A DNA stretch of 19,153 nucleotides from an uncultured Roseovarius sp. (GTDB taxonomy: Bacteria > Pseudomonadota > Alphaproteobacteria > Rhodobacterales > Rhodobacteraceae). The stretch lies in NCBI GenBank assembly GCA_934501475.1, contig CAKSUL010000035.1, positions 1 through 19,153 of the forward strand, in the 5' to 3' direction. Position numbers and translations under genes: made by a program. Below, piece by piece: positions 7,738 to 14,772 of this stretch (its first letter is position 1; each line of letters starts with the position of its first letter). The notes beneath the pieces were generated by a model. The model was not told the origin of the DNA and did not search any database. It saw only the letters and a list, made by a program, of their open reading frames with translations.

Positions 7738-8790
7738 TCATAGCGAAAAGTCAACACAGAGCCGCCCGGTGACATCCCCGGCCCTGAGCCGGTCAAGTGC
7801 GGCGTTGACCTGCGAAAACGGCAGCGTCTCAACCGGGACGCCCAGCGGGTTGGCAGCGGCAAAACCCAGGAAATCGCGCATGTCCTGCCGCGTGCCGACC
7901 GAGGTGCCCAGAACCGTGTGCCCCCCATCCAGCAGCCACATCATCGACAGCGGCACCGGGTCATGGATCAGGGCCACGGCAACGATCCGGCTGAGCGGGT
8001 TGGCGGCCGTCTCGATCGTGGACCAGACGGCGGGGCTGGGCGCGAAATTCAGCGTGACATCGGCGCCCCCCGCCTGTTTGATCCGCGCGCCCGCATCGGG
8101 GCCGGCAGGCAGCGCCAGATCCGCGCCAAGCGCGCGGGCGGTGTCCAGTTTGGCCGGGTCGCTGTCCAGCACGAAAACCCGCGCGCCGCTGGCCTTGGCG
8201 ATCAGGATCGCATATTGCCCCAGCCCGCCCGCGCCGATGATCAGCACCGTGTCTCCCACCTGCGCGCGCGCCCGGCGCAGCGCCGTCCACGCCGTCAGCC
8301 CCGCGCATAGCAGCGGCGCGCCATGCACCGGGTCGATCGCGTCGGGGATGGCGACGCTGAACGCCGCGTCGGCAAGGGCATATTCGGCAAAGGCGCCGTG
8401 ATGCTGAACGCCGCGCGCGGTCTGCGAGGGGCAGAAGGTTTCATGCCCGCTCAGACACGGCTTGCAATCAAGGCAGGTCTGATACAGCCAGGGCAGCCCG
8501 ACACGGGTGCCGATGGCCGGGGCAGCGACGGTGCCGGGGCCGATGCGCATGACGCGGCCAATGCCCTCATGGCCCAGGATCAGCGGATAGAGATCCTCGG
8601 GCAGGTTCTCGTCGCCTTCGCGCAGATGCAGGTCCGAATGGCAGATCCCGCAGCTTTCCAGCCGGACCAGTATCTGCCCGCGCCCCGGTTCGGGCAGGGG
8701 CACCCGGCGCAACACAAGCGGCGCGCCGGGGGCATCGCACAGCGCGGCTGTCATCATGTCGGGCAGGGGCTGGGTCATTGCGTGGCTCAT
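7738..8790 (-). CDS. Zinc-dependent alcohol dehydrogenase (MDR superfamily)
   Basis: An NAD(P)-dependent alcohol/aldehyde oxidoreductase of about 351 residues. Catalytic zinc ligands are Cys50 in CGICHSD, His74-Glu75 in GHEGIG and Cys162 (LLCAGLTA). Four structural zinc cysteines occur at 106, 109, 112 and 120 (CLDCKPCLSGHETFC). The Rossmann motif GAGGLG is at 186-191, and an acidic residue ends the second strand (VFVLDSD, Asp209), which favours NAD over NADP. The start is uncertain: ATGs at 8790, 8778, 8757 and 8754 are all in frame and none has a strong ribosome binding site. I took 8790. The open frame extends further upstream to 9207, but that part is antisense to the LysR gene and shows no family similarity. 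It precedes the amidase gene in a two-gene unit and diverges from the LysR gene, the likely regulator. Confidence 0.9.
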   Translation of the reverse strand: MSHAMTQPLPDMMTAALCDAPGAPLVLRRVPLPEPGRGQILVRLESCGICHSDLHLREGDENLPEDLYPLILGHEGIGRVMRIGPGTVAAPAIGTRVGLPWLYQTCLDCKPCLSGHETFCPSQTARGVQHHGAFAEYALADAAFSVAIPDAIDPVHGAPLLCAGLTAWTALRRARAQVGDTVLIIGAGGLGQYAILIAKASGARVFVLDSDPAKLDTARALGADLALPAGPDAGARIKQAGGADVTLNFAPSPAVWSTIETAANPLSRIVAVALIHDPVPLSMMWLLDGGHTVLGTSVGTRQDMRDFLGFAAANPLGVPVETLPFSQVNAALDRLRAGDVTGRLCVDFSL

Positions 8791-8875
8791 CGTTGTTCGG
8801 GGCAGGATAGGCGCAGTTTGCCGGAACGGGAATACGGCATTGCAATTTGATACATTTCCCCCTCTCAATAGATGA
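8791..8875. promoter_or_regulatory. Divergent regulatory region between ADH and LysR genes
   Basis: This 85-bp gap must hold promoters for both directions. I see an interrupted dyad TGCCG-N11-CGGCA at 8819-8839 and next to it an 8-bp palindrome ATTGCAAT at 8839-8846. LysR proteins often bind such interrupted dyads between divergent genes, so these are candidate operator sites. Short arms like these also arise by chance. No clear -35/-10 pair stands out. Confidence 0.35.
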
Positions 8876-9778
8876 ATGAAACTGACCGGTTCCGACATCC
8901 ATCTGCTGAGCGTCTTTGACAGCGTCGTGCGCAACAGCGGCTTTTCGGCGGCGCAGGTCGAGCTGGGCCTGAGCCAGCCGACGATCTCGAACCACATCAC
9001 CGCGCTTGAGCAACGCCTGGGGGTCAAGCTGTGCCAGCGGGGGCGGCGCGGGTTCCTTTTGACCGAAAAGGGACGGATGGTGCATGAGATCGGGCAGGCC
9101 CTGCTGGAATCGCTGAATGTGCAATCGGCGCATCTGGCGGAACTGAAGGGCAATCTGGTCGGGCGGCTGCGCGTCGGCGTCGTGGATTGCGTCAACACCG
9201 ATGCCAATTGCCGGTTGCCGGTCGCGATCCGTCATCTGGCCGAACAGGCCCCGGCGGTGCGGATCGAACTGACCATTCTCGGCCCGCAGGACATATTGAC
9301 AGGGGTCATGGACGGCAGTCTGCATGTCGGGCTGGGCAGTTTTGACAATGTGGTGGCAGGTCTGCGCTTTGCCGATCTTTATAGCGAGGATCACGCACTT
9401 TATTGTGCGCAGGGGCATCCGCTGTTTGCGCGCGCCGATCACGATCTGAGCGCGGCAGATCTGCGCCCCTATGCGCGGGTGCATCGCAGCTATTGGAACC
9501 GGCAGCGCCGCAAGGCGGTCAATCTGGCGGAACAGGACCGCTTTGTGCATGAGATCGAGGCGCAGTTGCTGATGGTGCTCAGCGGCGCTTATCTGGGGCT
9601 GTTGCCCGTGCATCTGGCTGCCCCCCGCCTGGCCGACGGGCGGCTGCGGCGGCTGCGCTATACGCAGGACGATTACGCCTGCGCCATGCAGATGGTGACG
9701 CGCGCGGGACGCCCGCCCAAGGTGATCGAGCTGTTCACGCGGTTGCTGAAGGAGGCGCATGAGGGCGTGCAGAACTAG
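8876..9778 (+). CDS. LysR-family transcriptional regulator
   Basis: A 300-residue LysR-type regulator. The N-terminal winged helix-turn-helix is at about residues 5-65, with the recognition region AQVELGLSQPTISNHITALEQ around 26-46. A linker helix follows, then a periplasmic-binding-protein-like effector domain from about 95 on (RLRVGVVDCVNTDANCRLP...). The start ATG at 8876 has no evident Shine-Dalgarno sequence, and another ATG lies 4 nt upstream out of frame, so expression may be low or leaderless. It diverges from the alcohol dehydrogenase/amidase unit and sits just before the ureohydrolase operon. By the usual LysR pattern it likely controls the divergent genes and perhaps both importer operons, with a pathway compound as coinducer. 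Confidence 0.92.
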   Translation: MKLTGSDIHLLSVFDSVVRNSGFSAAQVELGLSQPTISNHITALEQRLGVKLCQRGRRGFLLTEKGRMVHEIGQALLESLNVQSAHLAELKGNLVGRLRVGVVDCVNTDANCRLPVAIRHLAEQAPAVRIELTILGPQDILTGVMDGSLHVGLGSFDNVVAGLRFADLYSEDHALYCAQGHPLFARADHDLSAADLRPYARVHRSYWNRQRRKAVNLAEQDRFVHEIEAQLLMVLSGAYLGLLPVHLAAPRLADGRLRRLRYTQDDYACAMQMVTRAGRPPKVIELFTRLLKEAHEGVQN

Positions 9779-9780
9779 GC

Positions 9781-9807
9781 TTGCATTCCCTTGGACAAAT
9801 GTAAAAT
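9781..9807 (+). promoter_or_regulatory. Possible promoter of the ureohydrolase operon
   Basis: TTGCAT (9781-9786) and TAAAAT (9802-9807) are separated by 15 bp, shorter than the ideal 17. They lie in the AT-rich part of the 116-bp gap between the LysR and ureohydrolase genes. A palindrome TTGCGCAA (9809-9816) follows at once and could be an operator. This is weak evidence based only on pattern. Confidence 0.25.
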
Positions 9808-9894
9808 TTTGCGCAACGGTATTTTCCACCGGCCACCACGCGCCATAGGGTTCGTGCGACACCGGTCCCGATCAAGGGCTCAAAGGAACATGAC

Positions 9895-10857
9895 ATGACA
9901 GACACAGACCGCCCGACGTTCAATCAGCCGCTGGGAGGCAATGACATGCCCCGGTTCGCCGGGCCCCATACCATGATGCGCCTGCCATCGCAGGAGACGG
10001 CGCAGGGGCTGGATGCGTGTTTCGTCGGTATTCCGATGGATATCGGCACCTCGAACCGGACCGGCACGCGCTTTGGCCCCCGCGCCATCCGCGCCGAAAG
10101 CGGCATGTTGCGCCCCTTCAACATGGCCACCGGGGCCGGCCCGTTCGCACGGATGCAGGTGGCCGATATCGGCGATGTGGCGATCAACACCTTCAACCTG
10201 CAAGACACCGCCGATCGGATCACGGCGGCCTATGACGACATCCTGCGTCATGACGTGGTGCCGCTGACGCTGGGCGGGGATCACACGCTGACCTATCCGG
10301 TGCTGCGCGCCATCGCGCGCAAGCACGGGCCGGTCGCGCTGATCCATGTGGATGCCCATGCCGACACCAACGATCTGATGTTCGGCGAAAAGATCGCCCA
10401 CGGCACGCCCTTCCGGCGCGCGGTCGAGGACGGGTTGCTGATCAATGACAAGGTGTTCCAGATCGGCCTGCGCGGCACCGGCTACACGCCCGAGGATTTC
10501 GACTGGGGCCGCAGGCAGGGCTTTACCGTGATCCCGGCCGAGGAATGCTGGCACAAGTCCCTGACCCCGATGATGGAGGATATCCGCGCCCGCATCGGCG
10601 ATGTGCCCACATATCTGACCTATGATATCGACAGCCTGGACCCGGCTTTCGCACCGGGCACCGGCACGCTGGAAATGGGTGGCCTGACCACGATTCAGGC
10701 GCTTGAGATCGTGCGCGGCTGCAACGGGCTGAACCTTGTGGGCTGTGACCTGGTCGAGGTATCACCGCAATATGACACCAGCGGAAGCACTGCCCTGATC
10801 GGTGCCAATCTGCTATATGAAATGCTGTGTGTCCTGCCAAAGAACCGGGCCAGCTAA
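9895..10857 (+). CDS. Agmatinase-family ureohydrolase
   Basis: A 320-residue binuclear manganese hydrolase of the arginase/agmatinase family. It hydrolyses a guanidino compound to an amine plus urea in the cytoplasm. Metal ligands are His130 (GGDHT), Asp153, His155 and Asp157 (DAHADT), and Asp244 and Asp246 (DIDSLDPAFAPGTGT), all present; Glu288 (DLVEVSP) is also conserved. The loop around 162-176 (MFGEKIAHGTPFRRA) looks to me closer to guanidinobutyrase/guanidinopropionase-type enzymes than to E. coli SpeB, so agmatine, 4-guanidinobutyrate and related compounds are all possible. Start ATG 9895 has AAAGGA 7 nt upstream. It is the first gene of an operon with a complete PotABCD-type importer, which suggests that the imported solute carries a guanidino group. 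No urease gene is present in the window. Confidence 0.9.
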   Translation: MTDTDRPTFNQPLGGNDMPRFAGPHTMMRLPSQETAQGLDACFVGIPMDIGTSNRTGTRFGPRAIRAESGMLRPFNMATGAGPFARMQVADIGDVAINTFNLQDTADRITAAYDDILRHDVVPLTLGGDHTLTYPVLRAIARKHGPVALIHVDAHADTNDLMFGEKIAHGTPFRRAVEDGLLINDKVFQIGLRGTGYTPEDFDWGRRQGFTVIPAEECWHKSLTPMMEDIRARIGDVPTYLTYDIDSLDPAFAPGTGTLEMGGLTTIQALEIVRGCNGLNLVGCDLVEVSPQYDTSGSTALIGANLLYEMLCVLPKNRAS

Positions 10858-10894
10858 TTCCAACGACGAATTCCAACGCAGAATTCCAACAAGG
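10856..10894 (+). repeat. Three tandem 13-bp direct repeats
   Basis: The units are AATTCCAACGACG (10856-10868), AATTCCAACGCAG (10869-10881) and AATTCCAACAAGG (10882-10894). They share AATTCCAAC, start inside the TAA stop of the ureohydrolase gene and run into the AAGGAG ribosome binding site of the next gene. They fill most of the gap between the two genes, and copy number would change that spacing. Confidence 0.9.
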
Positions 10895-10903
10895 AGAACT
10901 GAA

Positions 10904-11983
10904 ATGAACGACAAACTGACACGCCGTCACTTCATGGGCACTGCGGCGGCCACGGGGGCGGTCGCGCTGGCGGCCCCGTCCATCGTCCGCGCGGCGGGGA
11001 CGACGATCAAGGTCGGCACCTATGGCGGCTTTTTCGAGGACAGCTTCAAGAAATACATCTTTCCCGAATTCACCGCCGCCACCGGCATCGAGGTGAATTC
11101 GATGGGCATCCCCACCGGCGAGGCGTGGCTGGTGCAGATCAAGAACGCCGCCCGCGCCAAGGCCCCGCCCGCGGATGTGTCGCTGATGACCGGGATCGCG
11201 CGCAGCAAGGGCGCGGATGAAAAGCTGTTTCAGGTGCTGGACGAGGCAAAGCTGCCCAACCTGAAGAACCTGCCGGACCGTTTCAAGGCGCATTACAGTG
11301 ATGGCGGGCTTTACGGCGTGGGCGGCGTGTCGTGGTATATCACGCTGTGCACCAATACCGACGAGATCCCCGTGGCACCGACCAGCTGGAAGGCGCTGTG
11401 GGACCCGGCCAACAAGGGCAAGCTGGGCCTGCTGGCGCTGCCGACCAACTCATATCTGCTCGAGGTGACGGCAACGACCTTTTTCGGCGGCACCGACATT
11501 CTGGACACCAAGGAAGGCATCCAGCAGGTGTTCGACAAGCTGTCCGAAGTGGTGCCGAACGTGCGCCTCTGGTATCGCGATGAGGGTGCGTTCCAGCAAT
11601 CCCTGCAGGACGGCGAAATCCCGATGGGGCAGTATTACCATGACGTGACCGGTCTGGCCGCCGCCGAGGGCTTTCCGGTGACATCGACCTTCCCCGAAGA
11701 GGGCGGAATCCTTGATTCCGGGTCATGGATCGTGCCCGAACATGTCGAGCCGATGGACGAGGTGCATGAATTCATCAACTACATGTGCATGCCCGAAACC
11801 CAGGCCCTGCTGTCGCGCAACGTGGGGACCGCCCCGGTGGTGAACCCGGAACTGACCGACCTCACCGACGAGGAACTGGCCGCCGTCACCAGCCCGATCG
11901 AACCGATCGTTCCGCGCTATGACATCTACAAGGATCATGCCGACTGGATTTCGGACACCTGGAACAAGATGCTGGCCGGTTGA
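10904..11983 (+). CDS. ABC transporter substrate-binding protein, PotD type, Tat-exported
   Basis: A complete 359-residue periplasmic binding protein of the spermidine/putrescine family. The N-terminus carries a twin-arginine signal: TRRHFMG at 6-12, a hydrophobic stretch to about 28, and cleavage expected after RAA near 29-31, so it is exported folded through Tat. The mature protein begins with [17 protein letters not shown], typical of this family, and later shows [17 protein letters not shown] and [13 protein letters not shown]. Start ATG 10904 has AAGGAG 7-10 nt upstream; longer readings from 10802 overlap the ureohydrolase gene. It lies 46 bp after the ureohydrolase and 73 bp before its ATPase, with a hairpin in the second gap. 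The partial binding protein at the left edge belongs to the same broad family but the two differ clearly in sequence, so they probably bind different ligands. Confidence 0.93.
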   Translation: MNDKLTRRHFMGTAAATGAVALAAPSIVRAAGTTIKVGTYGGFFEDSFKKYIFPEFTAATGIEVNSMGIPTGEAWLVQIKNAARAKAPPADVSLMTGIARSKGADEKLFQVLDEAKLPNLKNLPDRFKAHYSDGGLYGVGGVSWYITLCTNTDEIPVAPTSWKALWDPANKGKLGLLALPTNSYLLEVTATTFFGGTDILDTKEGIQQVFDKLSEVVPNVRLWYRDEGAFQQSLQDGEIPMGQYYHDVTGLAAAEGFPVTSTFPEEGGILDSGSWIVPEHVEPMDEVHEFINYMCMPETQALLSRNVGTAPVVNPELTDLTDEELAAVTSPIEPIVPRYDIYKDHADWISDTWNKMLAG

Positions 11984-12004
11984 ACGCCGCACGACGCCAC
12001 GATA

Positions 12005-12030
12005 GGGCCCGCCCCGATCCGGGCGGGCCT
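12005..12030 (+). promoter_or_regulatory. Intergenic stem-loop between second binding-protein and ATPase genes
   Basis: GGCCCGCCC (12006-12014) pairs with GGGCGGGCC (12021-12029) around a 6-nt loop, with a G-T pair extending it by one. It is followed by GTTGCATTGCC, not a true T-run. It is placed like the stem-loop at 867-893 in the first operon and probably has the same effect of separating binding-protein and transporter mRNA levels. Confidence 0.7.
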
Positions 12031-12056
12031 GTTGCATTGCCCTCGGAGAATTGTGC

Positions 12057-13115
12057 ATGTCCGGCCTGATCATCGAAAACGTAACCAAGAAATTCGGGAC
12101 ACTCACGGCGGTCGAGGATGTGAACCTGCATTTCACCACCGGCGAGATGGTCTGTTTCCTGGGGCCGTCGGGCTGTGGCAAGACCACGCTGTTGCGCATG
12201 ATCGCGGGCCTCGAAGAGCCGACACGCGGCAAGATCCATTACGAGGGGCAGGACCTGACCCAAATGCCGGTGCACAAGCGCAATATCGGCATGGTGTTTC
12301 AGTCCTTTGCGCTGTTTCCGCATCTCAACGTGGGCGAAAACATCAGCTATTCCATGCGCATACGCGGGCATTCGCGCGCCGAATGCGAGGATCGCACCAG
12401 GGAATTGCTGGACATGATGCGCCTGCCCGGTGTCGAGGACCGGCGCATTTCGCAGCTCTCGGGTGGCCAGCGGCAGCGCGTGGCGATTGCGCGTGCGCTG
12501 GCGCTCAATCCGGGGATATTCCTGCTGGATGAACCGATGTCGGCGCTGGATGCCAACCTGCGCGAAGAGATGCAGATCGAACTGCGCAAGCTGCAACAGG
12601 ATCTGGGCATTACGACCGTGGTCGTGACCCATGACCAGACCGAAGCGATGACCATGGCCGACGAAATCGTCGTGATGGGGCGCGCCAAGGTGTTGCAGAC
12701 CGGCACCCCGATGGAGATCTACAAGACGCCGGTGGACCGGTTTGTCGCCGGGTTCATCGGCACCAGCAACCTGTTGCCCGCCCGGATGAGCGGGCAGGAC
12801 AGTGTGCGCATCGGCGAAAACGAATTGCGCATCACCGGCAATGCCGGGCAATTCGCGCCGGGCAGCGAGGTGCTGTTGCTGACCCGCCCCGAAGAGGTGT
12901 TCGTGCGTCCGCGCGCCAGCGGTGCCCGCGAAAACGTGGTGCCGGGGCGCGTCACATTCGTGCGCGACATCGGGCCCACCATCGAAATTCTGGTCGATTG
13001 CGCCGGGCATGAGGTGATTTCCGTGCTCACCCCCAAGGACTGGCCCGATGTCGCCATCGGTGATGAGGTCACCGTGGAAATGCCGGCCCCCGCCTGTAGC
13101 GTTCTGGCGATGTGA
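12057..13115 (+). CDS. ABC transporter ATP-binding protein, PotA type (second importer)
   Basis: ATPase subunit of the second importer, 352 residues. Walker A GPSGCGKT is at 36-43, the Q-loop Gln at 82 (FQSFALFPH), signature LSGGQ at 134-138, Walker B IFLLDE at 154-159 and switch His192 in [18 protein letters not shown] region occupies about 240-352. ATG 12057 is chosen because CGGAGAA lies 7 nt upstream; a TTG at 12051 is two codons earlier and lies within that spacing. The TGA overlaps the region before the permease start (12 nt gap). It resembles the first ATPase strongly in the core and differs in the C-terminal domain, as expected for paralogous importers. Confidence 0.93.
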   Translation: MSGLIIENVTKKFGTLTAVEDVNLHFTTGEMVCFLGPSGCGKTTLLRMIAGLEEPTRGKIHYEGQDLTQMPVHKRNIGMVFQSFALFPHLNVGENISYSMRIRGHSRAECEDRTRELLDMMRLPGVEDRRISQLSGGQRQRVAIARALALNPGIFLLDEPMSALDANLREEMQIELRKLQQDLGITTVVVTHDQTEAMTMADEIVVMGRAKVLQTGTPMEIYKTPVDRFVAGFIGTSNLLPARMSGQDSVRIGENELRITGNAGQFAPGSEVLLLTRPEEVFVRPRASGARENVVPGRVTFVRDIGPTIEILVDCAGHEVISVLTPKDWPDVAIGDEVTVEMPAPACSVLAM

Positions 13116-13126
13116 GGGGCCGGATC

Positions 13127-13969
13127 ATGCAGGACAATTCCATTTCACGCTATCTGGGCCTGATCCCGTCCTCGGTGATGATCGGGGTGTTTTTCGCCAT
13201 TCCCTTTGTCCTGATCCTGTCGACCAGCGTCGCGCCGGTGACCGAGGAGGGGCAATATGGATTTGGCTTTGATCTCCAGCATTTCGAGCGGTTCCTGACG
13301 TGGTTCTACATTGAGCGGGCGTTGTTTTCCGCCGGGCTGTGCGTGCTGATCGCGCTGATCAGCCTGCTGATCGCCTATCCTTTCACCTATTTCCTGACCA
13401 ATTTCGGCCCGCGCACGCAGACCTTGTGGCTGATCTATATCCTTGCGCAACTGTCCCTCTCCGAGGTGCTGATCGCGTTCAGTTGGCAGATCCTGCTGTC
13501 GCGCACCGGTGGCGTGGCAAATATTCTGGTCTGGGTCGGACTGGCCGAGAAAAGCTTTGCCATGGCGCCGTCGGCGGGGGCGGTTCTGGCGGCGCTGGTC
13601 TATCTGACGGTGCCGTTTTCGGTGCTGTTGTTGTTTCCCGCGCTCAGCCGGATGGACAAATCCCTGACCGAGGCATCGCGCACCCTGGGCGCGTCGCCGC
13701 TGCGCACGTTCTTTACGGTGGTGATCCCGGTCACGCGGCCCGCCATCCTGTCCAGCGGCGTCACGGTCTATGTGCTGACGCTGGGCGCGCTGATCGTGCC
13801 GCAGATTCTGGGCCGCCCCGAGCATTGGACGCTGTCGGTTCTGATCACCGATCAGGCGATATTCAACTTCAACATGCCCTTCGCCTCGGCGCTGGCGGTG
13901 GTGTTGCTGGTGCTGAGCGCGACCGTGATCGCCTTGGTCATGCGCTTTTCCGGGGGGAACAGGGCATGA
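13127..13969 (+). CDS. ABC transporter permease, PotB type (second importer)
   Basis: A 280-residue membrane subunit with about six hydrophobic segments, the first at 11-33 and others near 64-90, 98-120, 148-171, 206-226 and 252-274. The EAA loop is at about 180-205 (LTEASRTLGASPLRTFFTVV). I chose ATG 13127 because TGAGGGGCC precedes it by about 7 nt; an open frame from GTG 13112 would overlap the ATPase stop and add 5 residues. Its TGA overlaps the ATG of the next permease (ATGA). It forms the channel with that subunit. Confidence 0.92.
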   Translation: MQDNSISRYLGLIPSSVMIGVFFAIPFVLILSTSVAPVTEEGQYGFGFDLQHFERFLTWFYIERALFSAGLCVLIALISLLIAYPFTYFLTNFGPRTQTLWLIYILAQLSLSEVLIAFSWQILLSRTGGVANILVWVGLAEKSFAMAPSAGAVLAALVYLTVPFSVLLLFPALSRMDKSLTEASRTLGASPLRTFFTVVIPVTRPAILSSGVTVYVLTLGALIVPQILGRPEHWTLSVLITDQAIFNFNMPFASALAVVLLVLSATVIALVMRFSGGNRA

Positions 13970-14751
13970 CATTCATCCGCCGCCTCTATCTGACGCTGTT
14001 CGCCGTCTATCTGATCGGTCCGATCCTTGTGATCACGGCGGTGTCGTTCAACGAAAAGAGGTTCCTGGCCTTTCCGCCGCGCGGGTTTTCGTTTCGCTGG
14101 TACGCCGAGATCTTCATCGCCGATGACTGGTTCGCATCGCTGATGAGCTCGCTGATCATCGCGCTGTCATCGGCCACCCTGTCGGTGCTGATCGCGATGC
14201 CGGTGGCCTATATCGCGTGGCGCTATGGGCTGCGCTATGCCAAGGCGCTGTTTTCGCTGGGCATCGCGCCGTTCATCCTGCCGCCGGTGATCATGGCGCT
14301 GGCGTTCCTGCTGTTTTTCACCAGCGTGGGGATGAATGGCTGGATGATCAACGTGGTGATCGGGCATGCGATTTTCCTGCTGGCGCTGCCGCTGGTCACC
14401 ATCTCGCTGGGGCTTGAGAGTGTGGACAAGGCCCTGATCGAGGCCAGTCAGACCATGGGTGCCAGCAACGCGGTGGTGTTCCGCACCGTGATCCTGCCGA
14501 TTGCCGCGCCCTTTGCCTTTGCCGGGTTTGCGTTCTGTTTCGTGCTCAGCCTGAATGAATATATCATCGCGCTGATGACCGTCGGCTTCACGATCGAGAC
14601 CTTGCCGATCAAGATCTTCAACGCGCTGCGCTATGGCTACACGCCGGTGATCGCGTCGATCGCGGTGCTGTTCCTGCTGATCAACATCATGGTGTTTTCG
14701 CTGATTGCGCGGTTTTCCAACCTCTCGCGCATACTGGGGGCGATGGAATAG
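13966..14751 (+). CDS. ABC transporter permease, PotC type (second importer)
   Basis: Second channel subunit of 261 residues. The N-terminal membrane segment starts at residue 8, followed by the family pattern SFNEKRFLAFPPRGFSFRWY (27-46). The EAA loop is at about 155-181 (KALIEASQTMGASNAVVFRT), and the later PotC motif is SLNEYIIALMTVG in place of the more common SFDE. The ATG overlaps the upstream TGA by 4 bp. It is the last gene of the second importer operon; the stop lies 21 bp from the stop of the convergent helicase gene, and I see no convincing terminator in that gap. Confidence 0.92.
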   Translation: MTFIRRLYLTLFAVYLIGPILVITAVSFNEKRFLAFPPRGFSFRWYAEIFIADDWFASLMSSLIIALSSATLSVLIAMPVAYIAWRYGLRYAKALFSLGIAPFILPPVIMALAFLLFFTSVGMNGWMINVVIGHAIFLLALPLVTISLGLESVDKALIEASQTMGASNAVVFRTVILPIAAPFAFAGFAFCFVLSLNEYIIALMTVGFTIETLPIKIFNALRYGYTPVIASIAVLFLLINIMVFSLIARFSNLSRILGAME

Positions 14752-14772
14752 GGCGTTTTGCCTAGCGCCGCT

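Noticed and set aside
6920..8401. 493-codon + strand open frame
   Set aside because: It runs antisense through the amidase and alcohol dehydrogenase genes, both with intact active-site motifs on the - strand.
8791..9207. N-terminal extension of the alcohol dehydrogenase frame up to 9207
   Set aside because: It is antisense to the LysR gene and has no similarity to the dehydrogenase family; the true start is near 8754-8790.
10856..10894. 13-bp repeats considered as a CRISPR or attachment site
   Set aside because: The units are contiguous with no spacers, too short for CRISPR repeats, and no integrase or cas gene is near.
14752..14772. Possible terminator between the second permease and the helicase
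   Set aside because: Only a 4-bp imperfect stem (AGGGC/GCCT) with a TTTT loop is present, too weak to call.
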